64,000 bases of DNA, from the NCBI RefSeq assembly GCF_026191475.2, contig NZ_JAOSLC020000003.1, positions 837,001 through 901,000 on the forward strand, written 5' to 3'. Shown here in pieces: positions 38,485 through 48,513 of the stretch (position 1 is its first letter; each line of letters begins with the position of its first letter). The notes below the pieces were generated by a model, which was not told the DNA's origin, did not search any database, and was given only the letters and a program-made list of their open reading frames with translations. The position numbers and the translations under genes were made by a program. Origin of the DNA: Polaribacter ponticola (GTDB taxonomy: Bacteria > Bacteroidota > Bacteroidia > Flavobacteriales > Flavobacteriaceae).

Positions 38485-40128
38485 ATGGATATCAACTTCA
38501 ATAAAAACGAAGATTACAATAAGCTTTTAGCTTCAGATTTAAAAAGGCGTTTTGCCAAAGTAAAATTAGGTGGTGGTCAAAAAAGAATAGACAAACATCA
38601 TGAAAAAGGCAAAATGACTGCAAGAGAAAGGGTGGATTATTTATTAGATAACGACTCCAAATCTATAGAAATTGGTGCTTTTGCTGGTGAAGACATGTAC
38701 AAAGATCATGACGGATGCCCTTCCGGTGGTGTTGTTGTAAAAATAGGATACATTAAAGGAAAACAGTGTATTGTTGTTGCTAATGATGCAACCGTAAAAG
38801 CTGGTGCTTGGTTTCCTATTACAGGAAAAAAGAACTTACGTGCTCAAGAAATATCTATAGAAAATAAGTTACCTATAATCTATTTAGTAGATTCAGCTGG
38901 TGTTTATTTACCAATGCAAGATGAAATTTTCCCAGACAAAGAACATTTTGGGCGTATTTTTAGAAATAACGCTGTAATGAGTAGTATGGGAATTACACAA
39001 ATATCAGCTGTTATGGGTAGCTGTGTAGCTGGTGGTGCTTATTTACCTATTATGAGTGATGAAGCTTTAATTGTTGATAAAACTGCAAGTATTTTTCTTG
39101 CTGGAAGTTATTTAGTAAAAGCAGCAATTGGAGAATCTATAGACAATGAAACTCTTGGAGGCGCAACTACACATTGTGAAATCTCTGGTGTTACAGATTA
39201 CAAAGCAAAAGACGATAAAGATGCTTTAGATAAAATAAAATTTATTGTAGATAAAATTGGGGATTATGACAAAGCTGGTTTTAGTAAAACTGAATCCTTT
39301 CCTCCAAAAGAGAATCAAGATGATATTTTTGGGATTCTACCAAAAGAAAGAAACGCACAATATGATATGTTAGAAATCATAAAACGTTTGGTAGATAAAT
39401 CTGAATTTGAACAATATAAAGAAGGTTACGGTAAAACCATTTTAACCGGTTATGCTAGAATTGATGGTTGGGCAGTTGGTATTGTTGCTAATCAGAGAAA
39501 ATTAGTGAAAACTACCGGAGCAAAAACAAAACCAACAGAAATGCAATTTGGTGGTGTTATCTATAACGATTCTGCAGATAAAGCAACACGTTTTATTGCT
39601 AATTGTAATCAGAAAAAAATCCCTTTGGTCTTTTTACAAGATGTTACAGGATTTATGGTTGGTAGTAAATCTGAACATGGAGGTATTATTAAAGATGGTG
39701 CAAAAATGGTAAATGCCTTAAGTAATTCTGTTGTTCCTAAATTTACTATTGTAATTGGTAATTCTTACGGTGCAGGAAATTATGCTATGTGTGGTAAAGC
39801 TTTCGATCCGAGATTAATAGTTGCGTGGCCAAGTGCTGAGTTAGCAGTTATGAGTGGAAATTCTGCAGCTAAAGTCTTATTACAAATAGAAACTGCTTCT
39901 CTTAAAAAACGAGGTGAAGAAATTACTCCAGAAAAAGAAGCAGAATTATTTGACAAGATAAAATCTAAATACGATAACCAAGTATCTCCTTATTATGCAG
40001 CTGCTAGAATTTGGACCGATGCAATTATCAATCCTTTAGAGACAAGAACTTGGGTTTCTATGGGAATAGAAGCTGCAAACCATGCACCTATAGAAAAACA
40101 ATTTAACATGGGAATTTTACAAGTATAA
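38485..40128 (+). CDS. Acyl-CoA carboxylase beta subunit (methylcrotonyl/propionyl type)
   Basis: Carboxyltransferase subunit of 547 aa. Both crotonase-like halves are seen: GGGQKRIDKHHEKGKMTARERVDYLLD, VDSAGVYLPMQDEIFPDKEHFGRIFRNNA and GFMVGSKSEHGGIIKDGAKMVNALSN, SYGAGNYAMCGKAFDPRLIVAWPSAELAVMSG. The second set is closest to MccB-type enzymes, so methylcrotonyl-CoA (leucine breakdown) is the best guess and propionyl-CoA the alternative. No biotin carboxylase subunit is nearby. It is probably co-transcribed with the acyl-sensing regulator. Confidence 0.88.
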   Translation: MDINFNKNEDYNKLLASDLKRRFAKVKLGGGQKRIDKHHEKGKMTARERVDYLLDNDSKSIEIGAFAGEDMYKDHDGCPSGGVVVKIGYIKGKQCIVVANDATVKAGAWFPITGKKNLRAQEISIENKLPIIYLVDSAGVYLPMQDEIFPDKEHFGRIFRNNAVMSSMGITQISAVMGSCVAGGAYLPIMSDEALIVDKTASIFLAGSYLVKAAIGESIDNETLGGATTHCEISGVTDYKAKDDKDALDKIKFIVDKIGDYDKAGFSKTESFPPKENQDDIFGILPKERNAQYDMLEIIKRLVDKSEFEQYKEGYGKTILTGYARIDGWAVGIVANQRKLVKTTGAKTKPTEMQFGGVIYNDSADKATRFIANCNQKKIPLVFLQDVTGFMVGSKSEHGGIIKDGAKMVNALSNSVVPKFTIVIGNSYGAGNYAMCGKAFDPRLIVAWPSAELAVMSGNSAAKVLLQIETASLKKRGEEITPEKEAELFDKIKSKYDNQVSPYYAAARIWTDAIINPLETRTWVSMGIEAANHAPIEKQFNMGILQV

Positions 40129-40132
40129 CTAA

Positions 40133-40706
40133 ATGAAAAGTGTTTTATCTATTTTAACTTTATTTATTGTTGTTAATCTTTATTCTCAACAAAACGCTAC
40201 TCTTTACTTTAGAAATGGTGATTCTATAAAAGTAATTTCACATATTACAGCTGGAAATTCCAAAATAAGATATCGTAAAAATAAAGATGGAAAAAAATTA
40301 CTGTAGATTACAAAAAAATAAAAAAAGCTACTCAACACTATAAAACGCATAATGCATTTTATACTTTTAAAATAAAACAAGGTCATACTGTTCCTGTTTT
40401 ACTACAACTTGTTAAATCTGGAAAAATGTATTTATATAAAATAGATTTTACCCGAAATTCTAATTTTGGCGGCGGTATGTCTATGTCTTCTAATCATTCT
40501 GAATATTATGTTTGTAAAAACGATAAAGATGTTGTTACAACATTTAATGCAAGCGGGCTTTTTATAGAAGACGGTTTTAGAAAAAAAGTAGAATTCTCTT
40601 TAAAGATTGCCCTTTATTAATAGAGAAAATAAATAATAAAACTTGGAAAATGAAAAATATTCCTAAAATAATTGACTTTTATAACAAAAGTTGCCATACA
40701 AATTAA
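40133..40706 (+). pseudogene. Small secreted protein, unknown (two frameshifts)
   Basis: Starts 4 bases after the carboxylase stop with a signal peptide (MKSVLSILTLFIVVNLYSQ). The frame breaks at A7 (40291-40297) and again near 40596-40601. Adding one base at each gives about 191 aa (DGKKITVDYKKIKKATQHYK..., ...VEFSFKDCPLLIEKINNKTWKM...SCHTN). It resembles the many short flavobacterial periplasmic proteins that begin with a beta-rich NATLYFRNGDSIKV segment. No function can be assigned. Confidence 0.6.
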
Positions 40707-40720
40707 ATTTTCTTAATTTT

Positions 40721-40756
40721 AAAAATGACTAATATCACTATTAGTCATTTTTTTAT
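40721..40756 (+). terminator. Intrinsic terminator
   Basis: A ten-pair perfect stem ATGACTAATA / TATTAGTCAT around a 4-base loop is followed by T7. It ends the regulator-carboxylase transcript. Confidence 0.9.
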
Positions 40757-40760
40757 GCCT

Positions 40761-40768
40761 TATTTTTG
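40761..40768 (+). promoter_or_regulatory. -7 box of the pta-ackA operon
   Basis: TATTTTTG, 23 bases before the pta ATG and directly after the terminator. Confidence 0.5.
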
Positions 40769-40791
40769 ATTCATAATTCTCACAAAAGCAA

Positions 40792-42885
40792 ATGAGCAAA
40801 TCTATATACATTACCACAATAGAACCCAATAGCGGTAAATCTTTAGTTTCTTTAGGTATTTTAAGAATGATGCTAAATCAATCTTCTAAAGTTGGGTATT
40901 TTAGACCAATAATTAATAAAACTAAAAATAATTTTTACGATGATCATACAAATACAGCAATCAATTTTTTTAACTTAGATCTAAAGTATGAAGATTGCTA
41001 TGCTTTTGAACAAAGTGAAGTTGTAGAATTATTAAGTGAAGGAAAAACCGACTTAGTTATACATAACATTATAAAAAAGTATAAACAACTAGAAAAAAAA
41101 TATGATTATGTTTTAGTTGAAGGAACCGATTTTTCTGGAGAAGGAGGTTTTACAGAATTAGATGTAAATCTTATGGTTGCTAAAAATCTTGGCATACCTG
41201 TACTTATTATAGGAGCTGGAAACGATAAAAAGAAAAAAGATTTTATTAATACTATGCAACTCTCCTACACTTCTTTTATTCAGAAAGAAGTTGATGTTAT
41301 TGGTGTAATTGCAAATAAAATTGAATTAGATGAAATTGATTTTATAGAAAAGGAGTTAAAAAAAGCAATTCCTTCTGAAGTACATATAGATGTAGTACCG
41401 AAAATAGATTTTCTAGCATACCCAACTATAAAAGAAGTTGCAGAAACTTTAAACGGAAAAATACTTTTTGGCGAGCAATTTTTAGACAACTCTATAGGCA
41501 GCTATAGCACTGGAGCAATGCAACTTCGCAATTATTTAACTAGAATTAAAGACAATGCATTAGTTATAACACCTGGAGATAGAGCAGATATTATATTAGG
41601 AGCATTACAAGCAAACGCTTCTAGTAATTACCCTAAAATTGCAGGTATTATTTTAACCGGTGGTTTAACTCCAGAAGATGCTATTATAAAATTAATTGAA
41701 GGAGTACAATCTACAGTTCCTATTATTTCTGTTGAAGGTGGAACTTTTAGTATTTCCAATAAAATTGGCGCTGTAAAACCCAAAATTTATGCTACTAACA
41801 ACAAAAAAATACTATTAGCTTTAAATACTTTTGATACTTATATTAATGTAAAAAGACTTAACACAATATTATCAAAATTTAGTTCGGATAAATTGACACC
41901 TAGTATGTTTCAGTACAATTTATTGCAAAAAGCTAGAGTTAACAGAAAACACATTGTTTTACCAGAAGGAAATGATGACAGAATAATAAAAGCAGCTGCT
42001 AGATTACAGTTATTAAATATTGTTGATTTAACTTTATTAGGTGAAAGAAATGAGATTCAACAAAAAGCAGATCAATTAGGATTACAAATAGATTTAGATA
42101 AAATAAATATTCTAAACCCAGAAGATTCTATTCATAATAATAGTTTTTCTAAAACATTATACGAAGCCCGTAAACACAAAGGTTTAACAGAAACAACTGC
42201 CAAAGATTTAACTAGAGATGTTTCATATTTTGGTACTTTAATGATTTTAACTGGTTTAGCAGATGGTATGGTTTCTGGAGCAGTACATACTACCATGCAT
42301 ACTATAAAGCCTGCATTGCAAATTATTAAAACAAAACCTGGAGTTTCTGTGGTTTCTTCTGTATTTTTCATGTGTTTATCAGATAGAGTTTCTGTTATGG
42401 GAGATTGTGCAGTTAACCCAAACCCGAATGCAGAACAACTAGCAGAAATTGCAATTTCTTCTGCGCAATCTGCAGAAGCATTTGGAATTAAAGCAAAAGT
42501 AGCTATGTTATCTTATTCTTCTGGCAGCTCTGGTAAAGGAGAGGAAGTAGAAAAAGTTAGAAAAGCTACCGAAATAGCTAAAAAAATAAATCCGGAATTA
42601 TTAATTGAAGGACCTATACAATACGATGCAGCTGTAGACATTTCTGTTGCTAAAACTAAAATGCCCAATTCTAAAGTTGCAGGTCAGGCATCAGTTTTAA
42701 TCTTTCCTGATTTAAATACAGGAAACAATACATACAAAGCAATACAAAGAGAAACTGGTGCATTAGCAATTGGGCCAATGCTACAAGGATTAAACAAACC
42801 TGTAAACGATTTAAGCAGAGGTTGTACTGTAGATGATATTTTTAACACTGTTTTATTAACAGCTATTCAAGCAAATCAAAAATAA
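40792..42885 (+). CDS. pta: Phosphate acetyltransferase
   Basis: Interconverts acetyl-CoA and acetyl phosphate. This is the long three-domain form of 697 aa: an N-terminal P-loop dethiobiotin-synthetase-like domain (TTIEPNSGKSLVSLGI), a central DRTGG domain (about 215-330) and the C-terminal PTA_PTB catalytic domain (VLPEGNDDRIIKAA..., GAVHTTMHTIKPALQIIKT, SYSSGSSGKGEEVEKV). ackA follows after 2 bases. Confidence 0.96.
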   Translation: MSKSIYITTIEPNSGKSLVSLGILRMMLNQSSKVGYFRPIINKTKNNFYDDHTNTAINFFNLDLKYEDCYAFEQSEVVELLSEGKTDLVIHNIIKKYKQLEKKYDYVLVEGTDFSGEGGFTELDVNLMVAKNLGIPVLIIGAGNDKKKKDFINTMQLSYTSFIQKEVDVIGVIANKIELDEIDFIEKELKKAIPSEVHIDVVPKIDFLAYPTIKEVAETLNGKILFGEQFLDNSIGSYSTGAMQLRNYLTRIKDNALVITPGDRADIILGALQANASSNYPKIAGIILTGGLTPEDAIIKLIEGVQSTVPIISVEGGTFSISNKIGAVKPKIYATNNKKILLALNTFDTYINVKRLNTILSKFSSDKLTPSMFQYNLLQKARVNRKHIVLPEGNDDRIIKAAARLQLLNIVDLTLLGERNEIQQKADQLGLQIDLDKINILNPEDSIHNNSFSKTLYEARKHKGLTETTAKDLTRDVSYFGTLMILTGLADGMVSGAVHTTMHTIKPALQIIKTKPGVSVVSSVFFMCLSDRVSVMGDCAVNPNPNAEQLAEIAISSAQSAEAFGIKAKVAMLSYSSGSSGKGEEVEKVRKATEIAKKINPELLIEGPIQYDAAVDISVAKTKMPNSKVAGQASVLIFPDLNTGNNTYKAIQRETGALAIGPMLQGLNKPVNDLSRGCTVDDIFNTVLLTAIQANQK

Positions 42886-42887
42886 AT

Positions 42888-44072
42888 ATGAATATTTTAG
42901 TTTTAAATGCAGGTTCATCTTCCTTAAAATACCAAGTAATAGAAATGCCTGCACAAATTGTAAAATGTGTTGGTTTAGTGGAAAGAATTGGTTTTGATGA
43001 TGCTATTTTTACACACGAAAATGACACACAAGAATATTTAGAAGTTTTACCAATTTTAAATCATGAAATTGGTTTACAAAAGATTGCAAAAACTTTATTA
43101 GATTCAAAAATTGGAGTTATAAATTCTGTAGATGAAATTGAAGCTGTTGGCCATAGAGTCGTTCATGGAGGTAGTAAATTTAGTAAAACAACAATTGTAG
43201 ATAAAGAAGTTAAAGATAGTATTCGAGAATTATTTGATTTAGCTCCACTTCATAATCCTGCAAATTTAACTGGTATAGAAATTGCAGAAACAATTTTTAC
43301 ATCAGCAAAACAAATTGCAATTTTTGATACTGCCTTTCATCAAACTATGCCAAAAGAAGCATACCAATATGCTATTCCAAATTCATATTTAGAAGAACAT
43401 AAAATTAGATCGTATGGCTTTCATGGAACAAGTCATAAATATGTTTCTGAAAAAGCTGTAGAATATTTAGGCGAAAAGTCTAAAAACATAATTACAATTC
43501 ATTTAGGCAACGGCTGTAGCATTTCTGCTATAAAAAATGGTAAAAGCATCGAAAACTCTCTAGGTTTTGGTCCAATGAATGGCTTAATCATGGGAACTCG
43601 TTCTGGTGATATAGACCAATCTGTTATTTTCTTTTTGATGAAAAAATTAAATAAATCTATAGAAGAAGTTAACAATTTATTGCAAAAAGAATCTGGAATG
43701 CTTGGTTTAACAGGTTTTTCCGATTTACGTGAAATAGAAGATGCTGCAGAAAAAGGAGATAAAAAATGTAGTAATGCTTTACATATAGCAGCGTATAGAA
43801 TTAAAAAATATATTGGCGCTTATGCCACAATATTAAACGGTTTAGACGCTATTATTTTTACTGCTGGCATTGGAGAAAACTCCTCTTTAATGAGAAAATT
43901 AACTTGTGATAACCTAAACTTTTTAGAAATAGAAATTGATGAACAGAAGAACAAGACTCGTTCTAAAGAAATAAGAGAAATTCAATCGAAAGCATCAAAA
44001 GTAAAAGTTTTGATTGTACCTACAAATGAAGAGATTGAAATTGCAAAACAGTCTTACAATCTTTTAAAATAA
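42888..44072 (+). CDS. ackA: Acetate kinase
   Basis: Makes ATP and acetate from acetyl phosphate, or the reverse for acetate uptake. The protein is 394 aa. Family signatures: LNAGSSSLKYQV at the N-terminus, VGHRVVHGG, SYGFHGTSHKYVSEKA and FTAGIGENSSLMR. It lies 2 bases after pta, forming a two-gene operon next to the glyoxylate genes. Confidence 0.96.
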   Translation: MNILVLNAGSSSLKYQVIEMPAQIVKCVGLVERIGFDDAIFTHENDTQEYLEVLPILNHEIGLQKIAKTLLDSKIGVINSVDEIEAVGHRVVHGGSKFSKTTIVDKEVKDSIRELFDLAPLHNPANLTGIEIAETIFTSAKQIAIFDTAFHQTMPKEAYQYAIPNSYLEEHKIRSYGFHGTSHKYVSEKAVEYLGEKSKNIITIHLGNGCSISAIKNGKSIENSLGFGPMNGLIMGTRSGDIDQSVIFFLMKKLNKSIEEVNNLLQKESGMLGLTGFSDLREIEDAAEKGDKKCSNALHIAAYRIKKYIGAYATILNGLDAIIFTAGIGENSSLMRKLTCDNLNFLEIEIDEQKNKTRSKEIREIQSKASKVKVLIVPTNEEIEIAKQSYNLLK

Positions 44073-44173
44073 AAGTGCTTCTGAGTATAAAATACTCAAA
44101 AACACTTTAAGGTTGGGGAACCATTTACCTTATACAATGTAATTTTTAAAGTTAGTATTATATATTAAATTAT

Positions 44174-44206
44174 AAAATACCTAGTATTAGGTATTTTTGC
44201 TTTTTA
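44174..44206 (+). terminator. Intrinsic terminator after ackA
   Basis: The stem AAAATACCTA / TAGGTATTTT is followed by a T-rich tail. Another stem (TGAGTAT / ATACTCA inside AAAGTG / CACTTT, 44072-44110) sits directly after the ackA stop without a T tract. Confidence 0.75.
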
Positions 44207-44222
44207 AATTATTTATTTATAA

Positions 44223-44253
44223 TTGTAAAAGAGCATACTAATATTTACATTTG
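44223..44253 (+). promoter_or_regulatory. Consensus promoter of yebC
   Basis: TTG (44223-44225), 20 bases, TACATTTG (44246-44253): a full match to the Bacteroidota promoter, leaving a leader of about 25 nt. Confidence 0.7.
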
Positions 44254-44284
44254 TAAGTATTATAAATTAAACAATCATTTAGAA

Positions 44285-45004
44285 ATGGGTAGAGCATTTG
44301 AGTTCAGGAAAGCAAGAAAGATGAAACGTTGGTCGGCAATGGCAAAAACTTTTACCAGAATTGGTAAAGATATTGTTATGGCTGTTAAAGAAGGTGGGCC
44401 AAATCCTGATACTAATTCGAGATTAAGAGCAGTTATGCAAAATGCTAAAGCTGCTAACATGCCTAAGGATAATGTAGAAAGAGCTATAAAAAAAGCAACC
44501 GATAAAGACACTGCAAATTATAAGGAAACTCTTTTTGAAGGTTATGCACCTCATGGAATTGCTGTAGTTGTAGAGACTGCTACAGATAATAACAATAGAA
44601 CTGTAGCAAATGTAAGGGCTGTTTTTAATAAATGTGACGGAAATTTAGGAACTTCTGGCTCTGTAGTCTTTATGTTTGACCATACATGTAACTTTACTGT
44701 AAAAAAAGAAGACATTTCTATAGACATGGAAGAGCTAGAGTTAGAATTAATAGATTTTGAAGTAGAAGAAGTATTTGATGATGAAGAAGGAGTTATCATT
44801 TACGCTCCTTTTGAACAATTTGGAGCTATACAATCTTTCTTTGAAGAAAACAATGTAGAAATTTTATCTTCTGGTTTTGAAAGAATTCCAACAACAACAA
44901 CATCTACTTTAACTGAAAATCAAAAGGCTGATGTAGAAAAACTTTTAGAAAAACTTGAAGAAGATGATGATGTACAAAACGTATATCATTCTATGGAAAA
45001 TTAA
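44285..45004 (+). CDS. yebC: YebC/PmpR family protein
   Basis: Protein of 239 aa with the family start MGRAFEFRKARKMKRWSAMAKTFTRIGKDI, GGPNPDTNSRLRAVMQNAKAANMPKDNVERAIKKA and LFEGYAPHGIAVVVETATDNNNRTVANVR. YebC proteins were named as transcription regulators. Recent work also ties some to relief of ribosome stalling at proline stretches. The protein is full length and stands alone. Confidence 0.93.
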   Translation: MGRAFEFRKARKMKRWSAMAKTFTRIGKDIVMAVKEGGPNPDTNSRLRAVMQNAKAANMPKDNVERAIKKATDKDTANYKETLFEGYAPHGIAVVVETATDNNNRTVANVRAVFNKCDGNLGTSGSVVFMFDHTCNFTVKKEDISIDMEELELELIDFEVEEVFDDEEGVIIYAPFEQFGAIQSFFEENNVEILSSGFERIPTTTTSTLTENQKADVEKLLEKLEEDDDVQNVYHSMEN

Positions 45005-45054
45005 TAGCTTTACTTTTTAGAAACAAAACCATTTATTGATAAAAAATATAATTT

Positions 45055-46130
45055 ATGAGAAACATAATTCTATTCCTATTTTTTTTCAGTTCCATAAATT
45101 CTTTTTCGCAAACAAAAAAAGAAACAATTGAAGACATGGTTGATCTTTTTAAAGATCAATTTAATGAATTCGAGTACAGTAGCATTTTCGATACTTTTTC
45201 TACAAGTTTTAAAAAAGTAATGCCCTTAGAAAAACTCTCTCCTTTATTAAAATCAATACAAGAAGAAAAAGGTGATATTTTAGAAACAAAATTTCATAAA
45301 TACCAATTTGGATGGGCAAGTTTTAAAACTTACTTTGAGAAAGACAGCTCTCTTCTTAGATTGGAAGTTGACAGAAGCTTCAATATTTCTGGTTTAAAAT
45401 TTTCTGATTTGGCAAATAAATCATCAACCAAAAAAGAGGAAAAAAGTTTCCTTGAAATTAAAGATACAATTTCAACAGTTAATTTACCTAAACCTAATAC
45501 AATCTCCGAAACTGTAAATAGCATAACAGTTAAAACAAATACTTCTGTATTGAAAAAAAGTCTAATCTTAGACTACCTTTTAAAGGAGAATGGACTCTAG
45601 CTTCTGGTGTTGGTATTACAAGTAACAATATTAACTTTAAAAATATTGCACAAAAAAATGCGTTTGATTTTGTTATAACAGATACTAATGGAAAAACATT
45701 TAAAACAGAAGGAAAAACAAATCCTGACTATTATGCTTTTGGAAAAGAAATTATAGCTCCTGTAAATGCTAAAGTAATTATGGTTGTAGACGGTATACCA
45801 GATAATGATCCAGGAGTTTTAAACCCTATTTTTATTCCGGGAAATACTATTATTTTACAAGCTGAAAATAAAGATTTTTTATTTCTATCTCATTTTAAAC
45901 AAAATAGTATTAGCGTTAAAGTGGGTGAATCTGTTATAAAAAATCAATTATTAGGTTTATCTGGCAACTCTGGAAATTCATCAGAACCTCACCTACATTT
46001 TCATATTCAAAATAGAGCAGATATGATTAAAGGTGTTGGAATTAAAGCTTTTTTTAAAGACATTATTGTGAATGGAACTTTGAAAAACAATTACTCTCCA
46101 TTAAAAGGAGAAATCGTTAAAAATAACTAA
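45055..46130 (+). pseudogene. Secreted M23 (LytM) peptidase (frameshifted)
   Basis: Signal peptide (INSFSQ), an N-terminal DUF3887-like domain (FKDQFNEFEYSSIFDTFSTSFKKVMP), then a break at A7 (45553-45559). One more A restores KSNLRLPFKGEWTLASGVGIT and the LytM domain with GKEIIAPVNAKVIMVVDG and the zinc motif SEPHLHFHIQ. The repaired protein is about 358 aa. It would cleave peptidoglycan cross-links or act as a degenerate activator. The first His of the HxxxD motif is not obvious (DYYAFGKE), so activity is uncertain. Confidence 0.8.
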
Positions 46131-46146
46131 TAAAATATTTCATTCA

Positions 46147-46188
46147 AAAAAATCCCAAACCGTTAAAAAGGCTTGGGATTTTTTTATT
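46147..46188. terminator. Bidirectional terminator
   Basis: The stem AAATCCCAA / TTGGGATTT has A-rich and T-rich flanks. It lies between the convergent M23 and AIM24 genes. Confidence 0.85.
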
Positions 46189-46202
46189 AAATACTAGTTC
46201 AA

Positions 46203-47039
46203 CTAAAATCGATTATCTCCATCCAATAAATCACCTATTCCACCTAAAATACTACCTTCTCCTTTTGTTCCGTTTCCTGTTCTAGGCGCCATCGCTAAAA
46301 CTCTACCTGCTAATCTACTAAATGGCAAAGATTGTATATAAACTGTTCCAGGTCCCTTTAAAGTAGCAAAAAACATTCCTTCACCACCAAAAACTGTGTT
46401 TCTTATTCCGCCAACAAACTCAATATCATAATTAACATCTTGTGTAAAACCAACAATACAACCTGTATCTACCTTTAAGACCTCTGCAGGTTCTAATACT
46501 TTTTTAGCCATTGTACCACCAGCATGGATAAAACCTAAACCATCACCTTCCATTTTTTGCATGATAAAACCTTCGCCACCAAATAAACCTCTACCTAATT
46601 TTTTAGAAAACTCGATTCCTATAGAAACTCCTTTTGCTGCACATAAAAAAGCATCTTTTTGGCAAATAAATTTACCACCAAATTCTGTTAAATCTATAGG
46701 TATAATTTTACCTGGATAAGGTGAAGCAAATGAGATTTGTTTTTTACCAACTCCATCATTTGTAAAAACAGTCATAAACAAACTTTCTCCAGTAAGAATT
46801 CTTTTACCTGCAGAAAATATTTTTCCCAATAAACCTTTATCTTGATTAGATCCATCACCTAAAATGGTATTCATTTTAATATTGTCATCCATCATCATAA
46901 AAGTTCCTGCTTCTGCAACAACACCTTCTTGAGGATCTAACTCAATTTCTACAAATTGCATTTCTTCTCCAAAAATCTTATAATCTATTTCGTGAGCATT
47001 TCTATTTGATGACCTTTGTGGTATTCTATCTTGATACAT
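46203..47039 (-). CDS. TIGR00266/AIM24 family protein
   Basis: Protein of 278 aa with the glycine-rich beta-prism pattern of the family (VAEAGTFMMMDDNIKMNT, GEGFIMQKMEGDGLGFIHAGG, VGGIRNTVFGGEGMFFATLKGPG). The family is widespread and of unknown function. A Gly-rich C-terminal tail (SILGGIGDLLDG) is present. Confidence 0.92.
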   Translation of the reverse strand: MYQDRIPQRSSNRNAHEIDYKIFGEEMQFVEIELDPQEGVVAEAGTFMMMDDNIKMNTILGDGSNQDKGLLGKIFSAGKRILTGESLFMTVFTNDGVGKKQISFASPYPGKIIPIDLTEFGGKFICQKDAFLCAAKGVSIGIEFSKKLGRGLFGGEGFIMQKMEGDGLGFIHAGGTMAKKVLEPAEVLKVDTGCIVGFTQDVNYDIEFVGGIRNTVFGGEGMFFATLKGPGTVYIQSLPFSRLAGRVLAMAPRTGNGTKGEGSILGGIGDLLDGDNRF

Positions 47040-47219
47040 AATTTCTTTTTAAGGCTTATAATTATTAGATGATGAATTTATTAAAATGTTACAATAAAAA
47101 ATATCTTAGTTTTAAAGTTACTAAAAAATTGGAATTGAAAATGATTTCTAACAATTATTTAACTTTTACTTAGTACTGTGTTATAAAATGTTATTTACTT
47201 TTGATATAAGATTATAATT

Positions 47220-47363
47220 ATGAAATATTTATCTCCAGAAATAGAAGCTTTATCAAAGCGATTTGAAGTTACAAAATCTTTAGCACGCACAAATGTATCT
47301 TGTGGTATTTTTCAAGATTGCGATTACAATGAAAAAAGACCAACATTATATAAAAAAGAATAA
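47220..47363 (+). CDS. Small ORF of 47 aa, unknown
   Basis: MKYLSPEIEALSKRFEVTKS... ends in LYKKE. A TACTTTTG -7 box lies about 17 bases upstream, and the frame fills the otherwise empty 330-base gap between the AIM24 and DUF4442 genes. Contains two Cys (NVSCGIFQDC). Amino-acid use looks coding, but I know no homolog. Confidence 0.45.
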   Translation: MKYLSPEIEALSKRFEVTKSLARTNVSCGIFQDCDYNEKRPTLYKKE

Positions 47364-47369
47364 CCAACT

Positions 47370-47825
47370 TTAGTTTTTTACTCTAATACTCCAATGAAAT
47401 TGAAAATTAGAGACCTTTACTCCATCTTTATTTTTACCTTCTGAAGTTAATACAATTAGCTGCCCTTCTCCTGTTTTTATAGATCTTTGTATTGCATCTC
47501 TTATTTCTTCGCCACCAGTACAGGTAAAAGTAATTCTACCCGTTGCTTTTTTAAAAAATTGCGCTTCTTGATGTGTTACTAACATAGAAACTTTTCTTTT
47601 AGAATCGTCAATTGCTTTCATTACCAAAATACCAGTTGGCATTTCTGCTGCCATACCTTGAGCTGCCCAAAACATACTTTTAAATGGGTTTTGATTCATC
47701 CATCTATGCTTTATAGTTACAACTACCTCATTATCTGTAATAGACCTTACTCTTACGCCTCCAAAAAAGGCTAATGGAAGTTTAATTAAATTAAAAAAAT
47801 TGACTTTAACAGGTGTAAATTTCAT
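47370..47825 (-). CDS. DUF4442 family hot-dog-fold protein
   Basis: Protein of 151 aa (MKFTPVKVNFFNLIKLPLAFFGGVRV..., HRWMNQNPFKSMFWAAQGMAAEM). The family is related to acyl-CoA thioesterases of the PaaI/YiiD type, but the substrate is unknown. It overlaps nothing and has its own upstream region. Confidence 0.85.
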   Translation of the reverse strand: MKFTPVKVNFFNLIKLPLAFFGGVRVRSITDNEVVVTIKHRWMNQNPFKSMFWAAQGMAAEMPTGILVMKAIDDSKRKVSMLVTHQEAQFFKKATGRITFTCTGGEEIRDAIQRSIKTGEGQLIVLTSEGKNKDGVKVSNFQFHWSIRVKN

Positions 47826-47987
47826 TTATATTTTTTAAAAAAAGTTAATTATTTATTTTTAATTGAATTAAAAATAAATTTGACCACAAGATAGTGTTTT
47901 TCTATAAAACCTAACAACAACAAGACTTATAAGCTTTTAAACACATATGAAACCTCATTTACAAATGTTAAAGAAATGTTAATTATA

Positions 47988-48029
47988 GTACTATGTATTG
48001 CATAATACCTTATTTAAAACATATATTTG
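47988..48029 (+). promoter_or_regulatory. Promoter with PadR-type operator
   Basis: TTG (47998-48000), 21 bases, TATATTTG (48022-48029). The arms GTACTATG and CATAATAC (47988-47995 / 48001-48008; 7 of 8 pairs) enclose the -33 TTG. This is likely the autoregulatory site of the PadR protein encoded second in the operon. Confidence 0.65.
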
Positions 48030-48061
48030 CATAGGATAGTATTATAATTATTTTAGAAAAC

Positions 48062-48496
48062 ATGAAAACAAATAACGAAAACACAAATGCTTTTTTAATT
48101 CATATATCTGCTTTTGCTGGTTTTATATTTCCTTTTGGTCATATAATTACACCATTAATTGCGTGGCAAACATTAAAAGAAAGAAGTACTTTTTTAGATG
48201 AACAAGGTAAAGAAGCTGTAAATTTTAATATTAGTTATACACTTTATGTTTTTCTCTTAACCATAACATTTATTCCTTTTGCTTTTGGTTCTTTTTTTAG
48301 AAACCATAACAATTTCTTTAACAACAACCATATTAATTTCGATTTAGACTTTACTAATATGTTTGGATTTATAGGTTATGGATCTATTACAGGTATTATT
48401 TATTTAATAGGAATTGCATTAGTAATTATTGCCTCAAAAAAAGCAAGAGATGGAGAAAATTACAAATATCCATTTACAATAAAATTTATAAAATAA
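48062..48496 (+). CDS. DUF4870 family membrane protein
   Basis: Protein of 144 aa with three membrane helices (about 13-34, 55-77, 108-127) and the family motif DEQGKEAVNFNISYTLY. It is first gene of the PadR-PspC operon. Role unknown, probably envelope stress. Confidence 0.88.
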   Translation: MKTNNENTNAFLIHISAFAGFIFPFGHIITPLIAWQTLKERSTFLDEQGKEAVNFNISYTLYVFLLTITFIPFAFGSFFRNHNNFFNNNHINFDLDFTNMFGFIGYGSITGIIYLIGIALVIIASKKARDGENYKYPFTIKFIK

Positions 48497-48513
48497 AAAT
48501 TTAAACCACAAAT

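Noticed and set aside
44072-44173. Stem-loop after ackA as a riboswitch or small RNA
   Set aside because: Only one simple hairpin without T tract or recognisable conserved motif.
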